From NCBI RefSeq assembly GCF_014211975.1, contig NZ_CP060084.1, forward strand, positions 4,723,001-4,787,000: 64,000 nucleotides of DNA, written 5' to 3'. The notes under the pieces were generated by a model that saw only the letters and a program-made list of their open reading frames with translations, did no database searches and was not told the DNA's origin. Both the position numbers and the translations under genes were made by a program. Below, piece after piece: positions 1 through 11,300 of the stretch. The first letter of the stretch is position 1. Each line of letters starts with the position of its first letter. Source of the DNA: Teredinibacter haidensis. GTDB lineage: Bacteria > Pseudomonadota > Gammaproteobacteria > Pseudomonadales > Cellvibrionaceae.

Positions 1-1
1 C

Positions 2-1483
2 GGCACGAACTACGCCGTCTGTCAGAATCAGACCAGTGGTTGGGGTTGGGAAAGCAGTCAGAGCTGTATTGGTACCAGTACCTGTAATAGCCAGAGTGGT
101 GATGGTGGTGTCGTGAGCAGTTGTTCATCGTCCTCCTCCAGCAGTTCTTCTAGTAGTTCTTCTAGCAGTAGCTCCTCCAGCTCTAGTTCAAGCTCTAGCT
201 CCAGCAGTGGTAATAATGCCATTACCGTTCGTATGAGCGGCGTTATTGGCGATGAGAGTGTTAGTTTGGAAATTGGTGGCTCTACCATCCAAACCTGGAC
301 GCTGAGCACCAGCATGATGGACTACAGTGTGAACACCAATGCCACAGGTGAGCTTCGCGTTGCGTTTACCAACGATTCCGGTGACCGTGATGTGCAAGTG
401 GATTACGTGACGGTAAATGGCACAACCTATCAAGCGGAAGATCAGCAAGATAATACCGGCGCCTACGATGGCAACTGTGGAGGTGGTTCTTATTCAGAGA
501 TGCTTCACTGCGATGGTTCCATCGGTTTTGGTAACCCCTTCGGTGGTTCATCCTCGTCAAGCTCCAGCAGCTCTTCTAGTTCATCTAGCTCGTCGTCGAG
601 CTCTAGCAGCTCTTCAACAGGTAACCCCAACTTCCCGCCATTTTTCGTAGGTAATATCACTACCAGTGGCAGTGTGAGATCCGATTTCACCCAATACTGG
701 GATCAAATCACGCCCGAAAATGAAGGTAAGTGGGGCTCAGTAGAAGGTTCGCGTGACCAGTACAATTGGGGTCCTTTAGATGCCATCTACGATTATGCCC
801 GCGCTAACGGCATACCCGTAAAAGCCCACACCATGGTGTGGGGAAGCCAGCAGCCTGGTTGGATCGGTGGGCTAAGCGCTTCCGAGCAAGCCGCTGAAAT
901 TGAAGAGTGGATTAGTGATTACTGTGCGCGCTATCCAGACACTCAAATGATGGACGTAGTCAACGAAGCAATCTCGTCTCATGCTCCGGCCAATTACGCA
1001 CAAAATGCGTTTGGTAATGATTGGATTCTTAAGTCATTCCAGTTGGCTCGTCAGTACTGCCCGAACACCGTGTTAATTTACAACGACTACAACTTCATGA
1101 CGTGGGACACCGACACCATCATGAATTTGATCCGCCCAGCAGTTGAAGCTGGTGTGGTTGATGCGCTCGGTCTGCAAGCCCACAGCTTGTATGATCCCAG
1201 AGAGTGGACGGCAACAGAGATTCAAGACAAACTCGACTTGATTTCTACTCTCGGCGTGCCGCTTTATATTTCCGAATATGACATCGAAGCCACCAACGAC
1301 CAGACTCAGCTACAGTACCTGCAAACACATTTCCCCCTGTTTTATGAGCATCCAAATGTTTACGGTATTACCTTCTGGGGCTATGTTGTTGGCTCAACGT
1401 GGCGTGATGGCACAGGCTTAATCCAAAGCAATGGCCAGCACCGTCCCGCGATGGATTGGTTAATGAATTATTTAGGCCGATAA
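2..1483 (+). CDS. Secreted modular GH10 endo-beta-1,4-xylanase (5'-truncated by window edge)
   Basis: This reading frame is open from the first base, so the N-terminus and signal peptide lie outside the window. In order I see the end of a CBM10-like module (to about position 85, Cys/Trp-rich, with the GWGWE motif and paired cysteines), a poly-serine linker (about 116-205), a CBM60-like beta-sandwich (about 206-530), a second poly-serine linker (about 547-621) and a GH10 catalytic domain to the end. In the GH10 domain the acid/base Glu is in VVNEA (codon 965-967) and the nucleophile Glu in YISEYD (codon 1274-1276); WGSQQPGW and the C-terminal FWG/W motifs are also present. Known GH10 enzymes hydrolyse xylan backbone links with retention. 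The product is probably secreted and binds cellulose/xylan. A GTG at 113 is only an internal codon. Confidence 0.93.
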   Translation, partial: GTNYAVCQNQTSGWGWESSQSCIGTSTCNSQSGDGGVVSSCSSSSSSSSSSSSSSSSSSSSSSSSSSSSGNNAITVRMSGVIGDESVSLEIGGSTIQTWTLSTSMMDYSVNTNATGELRVAFTNDSGDRDVQVDYVTVNGTTYQAEDQQDNTGAYDGNCGGGSYSEMLHCDGSIGFGNPFGGSSSSSSSSSSSSSSSSSSSSSSSTGNPNFPPFFVGNITTSGSVRSDFTQYWDQITPENEGKWGSVEGSRDQYNWGPLDAIYDYARANGIPVKAHTMVWGSQQPGWIGGLSASEQAAEIEEWISDYCARYPDTQMMDVVNEAISSHAPANYAQNAFGNDWILKSFQLARQYCPNTVLIYNDYNFMTWDTDTIMNLIRPAVEAGVVDALGLQAHSLYDPREWTATEIQDKLDLISTLGVPLYISEYDIEATNDQTQLQYLQTHFPLFYEHPNVYGITFWGYVVGSTWRDGTGLIQSNGQHRPAMDWLMNYLGR

Positions 1484-1621
1484 ATAAAACTAATATCAGT
1501 AAAAATATATTCTGCAGGCCAGTCAAAGCGTGACAGAAAAAGGGGGCAAAACCCCCACGTAAGGCAGAGTTAAATAGATATAAGCATGGCGGCACAATCT
1601 TCTGCCCACAAGGCACAAGGA

Positions 1622-1732
1622 CGTGTCGTTATGTTTAACCGACCTGCACTATTTTATTACTTACCAGGTTAAACGGTGATGTACCTAACCGTACACGCGA
1701 AGCGCAGCCAGCAGTGGTTGCGCTTTTTTTTT
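1622..1732 (+). ncRNA. Candidate structured RNA (three-way junction plus terminator)
   Basis: CGTGT at 1622-1626 can pair with ACACG at 1693-1697, enclosing two hairpins: TTTAACC (1634-1640) with GGTTAAA (1667-1673), and CGGT (1674-1677) with ACCG (1688-1691). An intrinsic terminator follows directly. This could be a small RNA or the structured 3' end of the xylanase mRNA. The pairing was read by eye; no family was recognised. Confidence 0.28.
1700..1732 (+). terminator. Rho-independent terminator
   Basis: AAGCGCA (1700-1706) pairs with TGCGCTT (1719-1725) around a 12-base loop and runs into about nine T residues. It would end plus-strand transcription from the xylanase or from the RNA candidate just upstream. 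Confidence 0.75.
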
Positions 1733-2045
1733 GCGTGAAATATCGAGCATAAAAAATGTGGCGGCAGCCTAAGCCGATCGTGGTAGATTAGGAACGGCCA
1801 TTAGAGGTTGGGCAAGCAGAGAGATGAATGCAATGAGGTGTTGAATGAACTAAAAGGGGACGCCCTTAGGTTGTTGATGAAGTGTCGGGTTAGAGGGGCT
1901 TGGGCTGCAACTGGATTTATTATTTCATTCTGTTTGTGGTTGGAGTAATTAAGGAAAGCGTTGGAATTTGGACGGCCGGTAAGGGGGGGCAATTTCTATT
2001 TTGGCCGTCAGAGCTCAACCGTGGCATTGTTCTATTACTTTTTTT

Positions 2046-2073
2046 ATTCTTTGATTCTTTGATTCTTTGATTT
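2046..2073 (+). repeat. Tandem 8-bp repeat upstream of rhs
   Basis: Three exact copies of ATTCTTTG (2046-2069) are followed by a partial copy. The array lies about 250 bases before the rhs start codon. Short tandem arrays of this kind can change length by slippage; whether it affects the rhs promoter is unknown. Confidence 0.7.
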
Positions 2074-2318
2074 TGGTCAATATCTTTTAATAATGAAAAA
2101 ATATGGCGCAGGGCGGGTTGTTTCCAGTTTCAGTTGTTCAGCTGACGACATGAATTACGATTGTATACAATTGGTGTAATGAAATTAAAACAAAGATGGG
2201 TTATCCTTTCGCTTGTAACAACGTAGCAGTTTGGCATGGATGCAGCCGATAAGCGGTTTTTCGAAGGATTGACTATTCGCTGTGTCCCTTATTTTCTCTT
2301 TGAAATATCGGGGGCGAT

Positions 2319-5300
2319 GTGAATTCACTCAAATCTCTTTTTGTTGGCACGTCACGGGCTAGCAAGCGCGACATTAATTTTTTCTTCCAATGCGTAGCGA
2401 TCTTAACGCTGACGCTCGCATCCGCCTCCATGGCTTCGTCATTGGGTGTCCCGGGTGAATATAACGCTTTCATCTCTGGTGATTTTACCGCTGAAGCTAC
2501 CGATATTCATGGGAAACTCGCCGCAGGGGGCAATATTTCGCTCACCAGTTATGGCGTGGCAACCAAAATTGAGACCCCTCCTGAAACCTTCACACTAATA
2601 GTTGGTGGAGATATTACTTATCACGATGGTCGTATTTTTACCGGTAGTGTAGCTGCTGGAGGTGATACCTCTGCAATAGGCGATGAAATTTTAAATGCAA
2701 TGGAAGAAGGTTCCGCTGTTGTTAATCATGCCGAGTTGCCCTTCAGCTTTAGCGATGAGTTCAAAAGGTTAGCTCTCATCTCTCAGTTTTTATCTCTGGC
2801 CACAGTAAATACCACGGTTGAGTACAAGTGGGGTGGTGTATATATGGCGGGCGATTGTGATTCTGACACCCAGGTTTTCAACCTTGATGGTGATATGGTT
2901 AAAACTGCCTATAGCTTCGATGTGAAATGCATCCCGGATGACGCAACACTTATTTTTAATGTTTCTGGTGATAATCCAAAGTTTGAGTCAATTGGTCTGA
3001 CCCATCTAGCCCCTTGGGCGCATAAAACAATATTTAACTTCTACGAAGCGAGTAAAGTTACTTTTGTGAATGTTGGTATTGAAGGGACAGTACTCGCCCC
3101 AACTGCAAATATTGTAGATCCCCAAGGGCATTTAAACGGTAGTGTTTACGCTAAGAGTTGGTCTGGAATGATGGAACTACATCATGTTCCTTTTGTTGGG
3201 GATCTTTCAATTATTTCGAATAAACCTCCTGTAATTGTTTCAGATCCTGTTACTCAAGCGACAGAAAATTTGAATTATTCATACGATGTGGACGCGGAGG
3301 ATGAGGACACTGTAATCGGAGACGTCTTAACTTATAGCTTGGATAAATTTCCCGCAACAGCAGTTATTAATCCTGAAACCGGGCTTATCAACTGGATGCC
3401 AGGCGCGGAGTATGTCGCTAGTGTTCCAGAGTTTAATGCGCAGTGTTATATCGTGCCCGCAGGAGCTGTAGGTGTGCTGCAGGAAAATACAGTTGGTATA
3501 GAACCGACCTATATAGCACCGCTTTTCCAGGACGTAAAAACGGCGCTAGAGTTAGCCGGCAGTTACACTGCTCCAGCAGTATATGAATGGAGTGAAAGCA
3601 ACCAATGCTTGGGTTGTCATGTGCAAACGCAAAGCCTGGTTGGTTTGGAAACGTCTATGACAAAGGCTGCTATAGACGAGACCGTAACTGAATATTTACT
3701 TCAGGAATTTCTCAATAATCAACAGTCAGATGGGTCAATTCGAAAGTCGCATCCCGAATATTCAAAAACACAAACGTCATTAGCGTTATGGGCACTCGAA
3801 AACCATCCTGATCGTGAGCGTACAGCAAGTGTGCGAGCAGAGGCCTTGAGGTACTTTCAGGCGACACAACAGGGCAGCGCCTCCAATCTTTACTGGACTC
3901 GAGATCACGACACTGCGTGGATACGTATTCCCCAGGCCGTCAATGCATTGATTGCTCAGGGCGTCAGCGGATTTCTGTCTGATATCAATGGGGGTGAAAT
4001 TTCGTTTAGCGCTAGCCAGCTAGAGATGGCCGATGTTTATCGTTCAGAAGTGGATGCAATTACCACCAATATCCTCACAGGAAACGAAAATAATAACCTT
4101 GACTTTGCCTTTAAATTAATTGGGTTAGCAGAGCTTGTTGGTTATATTCAAGATGACAATTTGAAAGTACAAATTCTTGAGAAAATACATGCGAGTGACG
4201 CACGCTTACGTGAAGAACAAAGTAACGATGGCGGATGGCCACTAACATTTGGTGGCGCTTCTTCAGATCCTCTCGTCACTGCATGGGTAGGTTTAGCGCT
4301 GGATTATAGCAATCCAGTCATAACAGATCCGGCTGTTATTAATGCTATCAAATATTTGCTGGGTACTCAGGAAACCAATGGGGTTTGGAGGACAAGTACC
4401 GGCTGGTTTACAACGAATTATGGAACAACAAGTTTGGTGATGGCTTACCTGCCCGTTGCCCTCGATCACCTAGGCAATCCGGATTTGAGAGTTGGCGATT
4501 TTGATCTTATAAAAAATGAAGATGGTTCTCTTCATTTGTCCGTAGGCGTTTCAAACCGGGGAATTACAGATGTTAATTCCAAGACCACATTGGAAATATA
4601 TTCAGGGTTTGACAATTCCGGTGTATTTCTTGGGCGTGTAACAATTCCCGAAATCTCGAGTGGTGTTTCTGCACTCGTTTCCATTGATATTGAAAGTGAT
4701 AGCGCTCTTTCCAGTTCTGTATTCGCTCGAATTGTGGAAGCTGAAAATTTGGATGAGTGTGAAATTCAGAACAACTCAAATGTTGCCGCCGTTTTTAAGG
4801 CGCGGGTTACAGATCGCAGGGGGTTGTTCGACACTCAAATTTTTACTGTAAATGTCGCTGATGCTAACGATGCGCCGGAATTTGAGGGTGAGTCTGAGCT
4901 TGAGTTAGATGGTGCTCAGGTTCTACGTTCAACTGTTGATGCAAGTGATGTGGATAGGGGCGATGCCCTCTCTTTTAGGTTGGTGGACGCACCGGAAGGC
5001 TTGTATATTGACGAGCGTACAGGCCAGTTTACATCTGATCCAACAATCCTTCAGCCTGGTAACTATGTATTTACTATAACAGTGACTGATTTACGTGGTG
5101 CAACTGCCGAACGTGAAATTACGCTCATAGTAAATGAAAATCTTTCGCCCGAAATAATATCGAACTCGGTGCAGCAGGGTATTGAGGGGTTAGGTTACAT
5201 ATATGATGTGAAGGCCACTGATCCGAATGGTGATGACCTGGGCTATGCACTCGATCGTGTATACGAGCCAAACGTTGTTATAAATAAATTCTCTGGGGGT

Positions 5301-8300
5301 ATTTCGAATGCCGACGATTTTTTCGTTGAATCGTTGCGCAACAATAATGAGTATTGCGAGCGTCCACCGTTCATAGGTTCGGGTGAATTTTCTGCTCAAG
5401 TGAAATGGAATTGGCAAGGAACGGGTAGCTCAACGCGTGTATTTGGGCCTGTAGTCGTTGTGCAACTTACAGATGATAATGCTGATGGGGAAATTACAAC
5501 TGAAGACATGCCGGATGTGGCATTTTTTGACCGAACCGGTGATAGTTTAGTTGTGGTAGATGGTGATACAGGTGAAACGATTTGGCAAAGCGCAGAGGGC
5601 TTAGTCGCAGGCCTAGGTAGCCCTGCTGCAGCTGATATCGACGGTGATGGTATTGTTGAGATCGTTGGCGTTTCACCAAACCGGTCTCGATTGTTGGCCT
5701 TTGAGCATACTGGTGAACTAAAGTGGAGTAAATTAACGGGAGCCCCCTCAAAAACTGATCCGCGGGACGCGGTGTCAATTGCAGATTTGGATGCAGATGG
5801 CGATCCGGAAATTGTTCTGGGCCGTATTATTTTCGACCATGAAGGTAATGTAGTCGCAGAAGGTGGAAATTCGTATGGTGGTGAAACTGGCTACGGTATT
5901 ATTTCAATTGTTGCTGACGTGAACCTGGATGGTTTCCAGGAAATTATTGCAGGTAACACCGTATACGATTACCAAGGAAACACTCTGTATCGCAATACCT
6001 CAGTAACCTCCGGTGGCTTTAATGCTGTTGGTAATTTCGATGAAGATGAATTCCCTGAAATTGTTCAAGTTGGGGCTGGAAAAGTTTATCTCTATAACCA
6101 CGATTTAACGCTAATTTGGTCACGGCCTATACCGGGCGGTGGTAGCGGTGGCGCCCCTACGGTTGCTGATGTGGATGGTGATGGCGAGCCAGAAATTGGT
6201 GTCGCAGGTGGTGCCAATTACGTTGTTTTCGAAACGGACGGTTCCGAGAAATGGCGTTTTCGAACAATTGACGCTTCGTCCCATCGTACAGGGTCTTCTG
6301 TATTCGATTTTCAGGGAGATGGGCGCGCCGAAGTTGTGTATGCGGACGAGAAATATTTCCGTGTATTCGATGGTACGACAGGTACGCTAATTCATGAGAG
6401 ATACAATCGTTCTGGGACAACTCTCGAAGTGCCAGTAATTGCGGATATTGATAACGACGGTCAGGCCGAGATTTTGTTCGGTGGGAACGAATCGACCACG
6501 CCTGGCTTATTTGCGCTTGAGACAGCTGGTGAACCATGGGCACCAACTCGATCTATTTGGAATCAGCACGCGTATCACATCACAAACATTAATGATGACG
6601 GTACTGTTCCGCAATTCGAGCAGCCGAGTTGGTTAACACACAACACCTACCGCTTGAATACTTTTGCAAATCGGTCAGCTCTTTCGATGCCTGACTTTGC
6701 TCTATTCGAGTTAAGCTTCAACGACAAAACTAATACCCTGTCAGTTGTTTTGAAAAATCGCGGTGCAGCTCCTGCTGGAGAGCCAATTACCGTGAGTTTT
6801 CATACCAATGGAGACAGAGTGGAAGACACGTCTTTAGGAGAAGTAGTTGTCGAGGCTTTAGATGGTTACGGTGAATTCTCAGTTAGATTGCCTAACATAT
6901 CTGCAGAGCAGTTGGCGTCCTATGTGTATGCCAGTATTTCTACGGTAGCGGAAGAGTGCGACACCAGTAATAACAGTCAAGGCTCGACTGTATTGCAGGT
7001 AGGGGCATATGACCCGTTAGGCCTGTTCGATAGCCAAACTCTTCTATACAGCACAATAAACCTAAACGAAGCGCCAAGTATTGTGAGTTCCGCTTCCAGC
7101 GGCGTGGCCAGCGCATTGGGATATTCGTTCCAAGCCGAGGTGCAAGACTCAGACCTAGGTGACGCACATCGTTTCAGTCTACGTGACAATCCCTCTCAAA
7201 TTTCAATAAATGCCTATACCGGAGAGCTTACTGCGCTAGCGGGCGTGCTAGAGTCGGGCGTCTATAGTTTTAATATCGCTGTGCAGGACTCAGAAGGTTT
7301 ATTAGATGAACAGCTACACAAGTTAACAGTATCTGTTCCAGATAATTATCCTCCGCAGTTTGAAGAGAAGGTCAATGAATCCATTTCAGCGTTGCAAGAG
7401 TGGACATATACTGCTGTAGCGACAAACCCCGATGGTGATGCGATTCAGTTTGGTTTGGCCACCAAGCCTGCAGGGATGCAAATAGATGGCATTACAGGTG
7501 AGGTGTTTTGGACTCCTACGCGAGATCAAATTGGTCTGAACGTAATTGATATTGTTGCAATGGATGAACGCGGTGAAAGTACCCACCTTCGGTTTTCAAT
7601 TGAAGTTACGGATCCCTATGAAAGTAATCACGCCCCACAAATTGTCAGCACTCCGAGCGGAGCGGTAACGGTTGGACAGGAATTTGGTTATCCAGTGAAA
7701 GTCGTTGATGAAGACGGTGACGATTTGAGTTATTCCTTGGACGATGCGGCAGGAAACATGGCAATCGATTCAGCCGGGGTGTTTACGTGGCTTCCAGAGG
7801 CATTCATGATAGGTCGTACATATACTATAACCATAGTGGTTTCAGATGGTCGTGGTGGGAAGGCAGCGCAATCTCTGGCGTTGCCGGTGAACGAATCCTT
7901 TAATAATCCGCCAGCAATTATCAGTGATCCCGGTCAAACTGCGACCGTCGGTGCGCTTTACCAGTACAGCGTTATAGCGACGGATAGCGATGGCGATGCG
8001 GTTCAAATTACCTTGGGGGCCAAGCCAAACGGTATGAATATTTCTCCGGCCGGTGTCGTAACCTGGACCCCGTCCGAAGAGCAAAATACTCAGGTATTTG
8101 ATGTAGTAGTTATCGCAACTGACGCCCGTGGAGCCATCAGCACTCAAACATTTGGGGTAGCGGTAAATATGCCAGTTGTCCCGAATGAACTACCATATTT
8201 TATCAGTGTTCCAACATCGCCAGCCGTAGTAGGGAATGAGTACCAGTATCAGGCGCAGGCAGTGGACCCAGATAACGACGCGCTTGTTTATTCTTTGTTA

Positions 8301-11300
8301 AGCCCAGAAGTTGATGGTGTTGAGTTGTCTGCAGCTGGCCTATTTAGCTGGACACCCGTTGAGGGGGCCGTGGGCGAATACACGGTAGCTATTAAAGTAT
8401 CTGACGGAAAGTCGGCTATTACCCAGTCTTACACACTTGCCGTTGAGTCGGCACTCGAAGACTCGGGTGCAGGAATAAACAACTACCCACAAATAGTCAG
8501 CCAGCCTTTAACCGAAATTGTGTCGGGCGAGGAATATGGCTACCAGGTTGAAGCGACAGACCCAGATGGTGACGCACTAACTTATGAGCTACTTAGCGCA
8601 ACCGTGGCAGATGCGAGCCTATCGCCTGAGGGCGCGCTCCTTTGGAATACCGCAACTTCGGATATTGGTATCCAGAATTTCAGCGTACAGGTTTCCGACG
8701 GCCAATTAAGCGTTATCCAAACCTGGTCTGTAAAAGTGTGGGATGAATATCCACCTCTTCGATTATTCCTCGATGTCACGCCGGCAACTGCTTATGTTGG
8801 CGACGATGTTACTCTTTCCGTCGCGACAACAGGCGGCAGTTCAGTGACTGCAATTGCTATATATGTAGACGGCTTGGAAGTTGAGCTGGATGGTTATGGC
8901 CAGGCCACCATCACGGCAAGCGAGTTTGGTCTGCACGATGTAATTGCAATAGCAAGCGCTGGTGAAGAATATCGGGAAGACGTGGGTAACTACTTGGTGC
9001 TAAACCCAGATGATACTACAGGTCCTATCGCAACAATCTCTACACCAGAGGAAGCCACAATCGTTACGGCACCAACCAGCATTGTTGGAACCGTAAGCGA
9101 TGATAACCTTGTTTCATACGAATTGTTTGTTTCCCCTAAAGGTGCAGGTAATTGGACGATGGTGGCTTCAGGTAATAGCGAGGTTGAGAATGCTGAGCTT
9201 GCCGAGTTCGACCCAACAATGCTGTTAAATGGCACTTATTCGGTTGTACTTTTAGCAACGGATGTAAACGGTCAAACTGCACAAGACAGCACTACACTGA
9301 TTGTGGACGGTGATATGAAAGTTGGTCATTACTCCATAACCTTTGAAGATGTGAGTGTTGATCTTGCCGGTATTCCTGTACGCGTAACGCGAACCTACGA
9401 TACACGCCGCAGCAACGAAAGTCTGGACTTTGGTTACGGTTGGAGTGTCGACTATCAAAATGTTCGGATACAGGAAAGCAGAACACTAGGCTTTAGTTGG
9501 AACCTGAACTACTACCGTAACGGTTTCTTTGGTAACTATTGTGTAGAGCCGAATGGCAATCCCATTGTAACTATCACCTTGCCTGATGGCAGTATTGAAA
9601 AGTTCAAAGCTGTAGCAAACCCAGATTGTTCGTACCTAGTACCAACCATTGACGTTCAGATGAGCTTTGAAGCAATGGCTGGTACATACTCGACACTGGA
9701 ACAAACCGACCATGGCCTGTTGCGTTTGGCAAACGGCAATATTATCGATATGGGGGACTTTGAGTCACAAGATAATGGAATCGATCCAAATGGCTACAAA
9801 CTCACTACAAAGGGTGGCATGGTGTACTACCTGGATCAAGGCTTCGGTATTCGCAGAGTAGAAGAGCCGGGCGGACAATACGTTACCTACAGCGAGAGTG
9901 GAATTGTTCACAGCCTCGGGTATGCGATTGAGTTTGAACGCGATTCGCAAAATCGAATTATTGCATTGACGCTGCCAGATGGTCGTCGCATTGATTACTT
10001 CTATACGCTCGAAGGGGATCTTGAACAACTTTCTGACTTCTCTGGAGATATAACCACCTTCGATTATCTACCCCGTATTCCACACTATCTGGACGACATT
10101 GTTGATCCAAATGGTGTATCTGCAACGCGTATGGAATATGACGAAGATGGTCGTCTCACTGCGATAATCGACGCAGAAGGTAATCGCATTGAATACGACC
10201 ACAACATTGACGGCCGTACCTCAATCGTTACCGATTTGCGTGGTAACAACACGATTTATATATACGACGATAAGGGTCGCGTACTAAGCGAAACCAACGA
10301 GCTGGGTGAAACTACAACGCGTACCTACAACATAGTTGGAGACGTACGAACAGAAACAAACCACCTAGGTGAAACGCGCAAATGGGATTACGACAGCCGT
10401 GGCAATATAATCAGCGAGACCGATGCATTGGGTAATATAACTTCCAATACGTATACCAAACAAAACATGGAGGAAAGCACCACTAATGCTTTAGATGTTA
10501 CGGTATACCAAAATGCTTACGATACACGTTCTCGCAAGCTCACCAGCATTACAGACGCATCGGGTAACGTAACCAAGCTACATTGGGATATAGGCGTTGG
10601 AGGCAGCTCTTGTTCCACCGGAGCAAGCAAGGGCTTTACGGATGCACTTGGAAACACTCAGTCACATGGTGTTATTTGTGTAGGCCCACTGGCTGGCTTG
10701 ATTAGTAGCCAGACCAATGCCGATGGTTCTGTTACTTCTTTTGGCTACGACGCGAGTGGCCGTAAGATTCGAGAAACAACTAGCCGCACAGACTTGGAAG
10801 GCAATAGTGTCAGCCTCGAAACTCTATACGAGCACGACGCAGAAGACCGCGTAATCCGCACTGTATATCCAAACGGCTCGGAAGCAACTATGGAATACAA
10901 TTATTTCGACCAGGTTGTGGTAGAAGTAGATACCCTGGGTCAGAGAACCGAATTCGAATACGATTCGCGCGGTAATCAGGTTCTTGTGCGTTATACCGAC
11001 GGCAGTGAAGAAAGTAAAACATTCGACGCCGGGGGAAATTTAATTGAGCAGATGGATCGAAATAACAACATAACTCGCAACGAGTACGATGCTGCCAATC
11101 GCCTTATAAACACTACTCACCCAGATGGAGCAATAACGCGTAGCGAATACAATGCCGCTGGCCGCTTGGTTGCGAGTATTGATGCGTTGGGTAATCGTAC
11201 AGAGTACGAATACGACGCGGCGGGGCGCCGGACATTGGTTCGTGATGCGTTTGCGAACGAAACGCGATACGAGCATGATGCTGCGGGGCGGATGACGGCG

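Larger units (their letters stand above)
1484..2318. other. Intergenic region, xylanase to rhs
   Basis: About 835 bases with no convincing gene. It holds a possible structured RNA ending in a terminator (1622-1732) and an 8-bp tandem repeat (2046-2069). Short minus-strand ORFs at 1368-1616 and 1801-1992 have no recognisable composition or ribosome binding site. Confidence 0.5.

Noticed and set aside
58..690. Minus-strand frames rich in Leu/Glu across the poly-serine linkers.
   Set aside because: They are the complement of the serine-codon runs in the xylanase gene and have no ribosome site or family.
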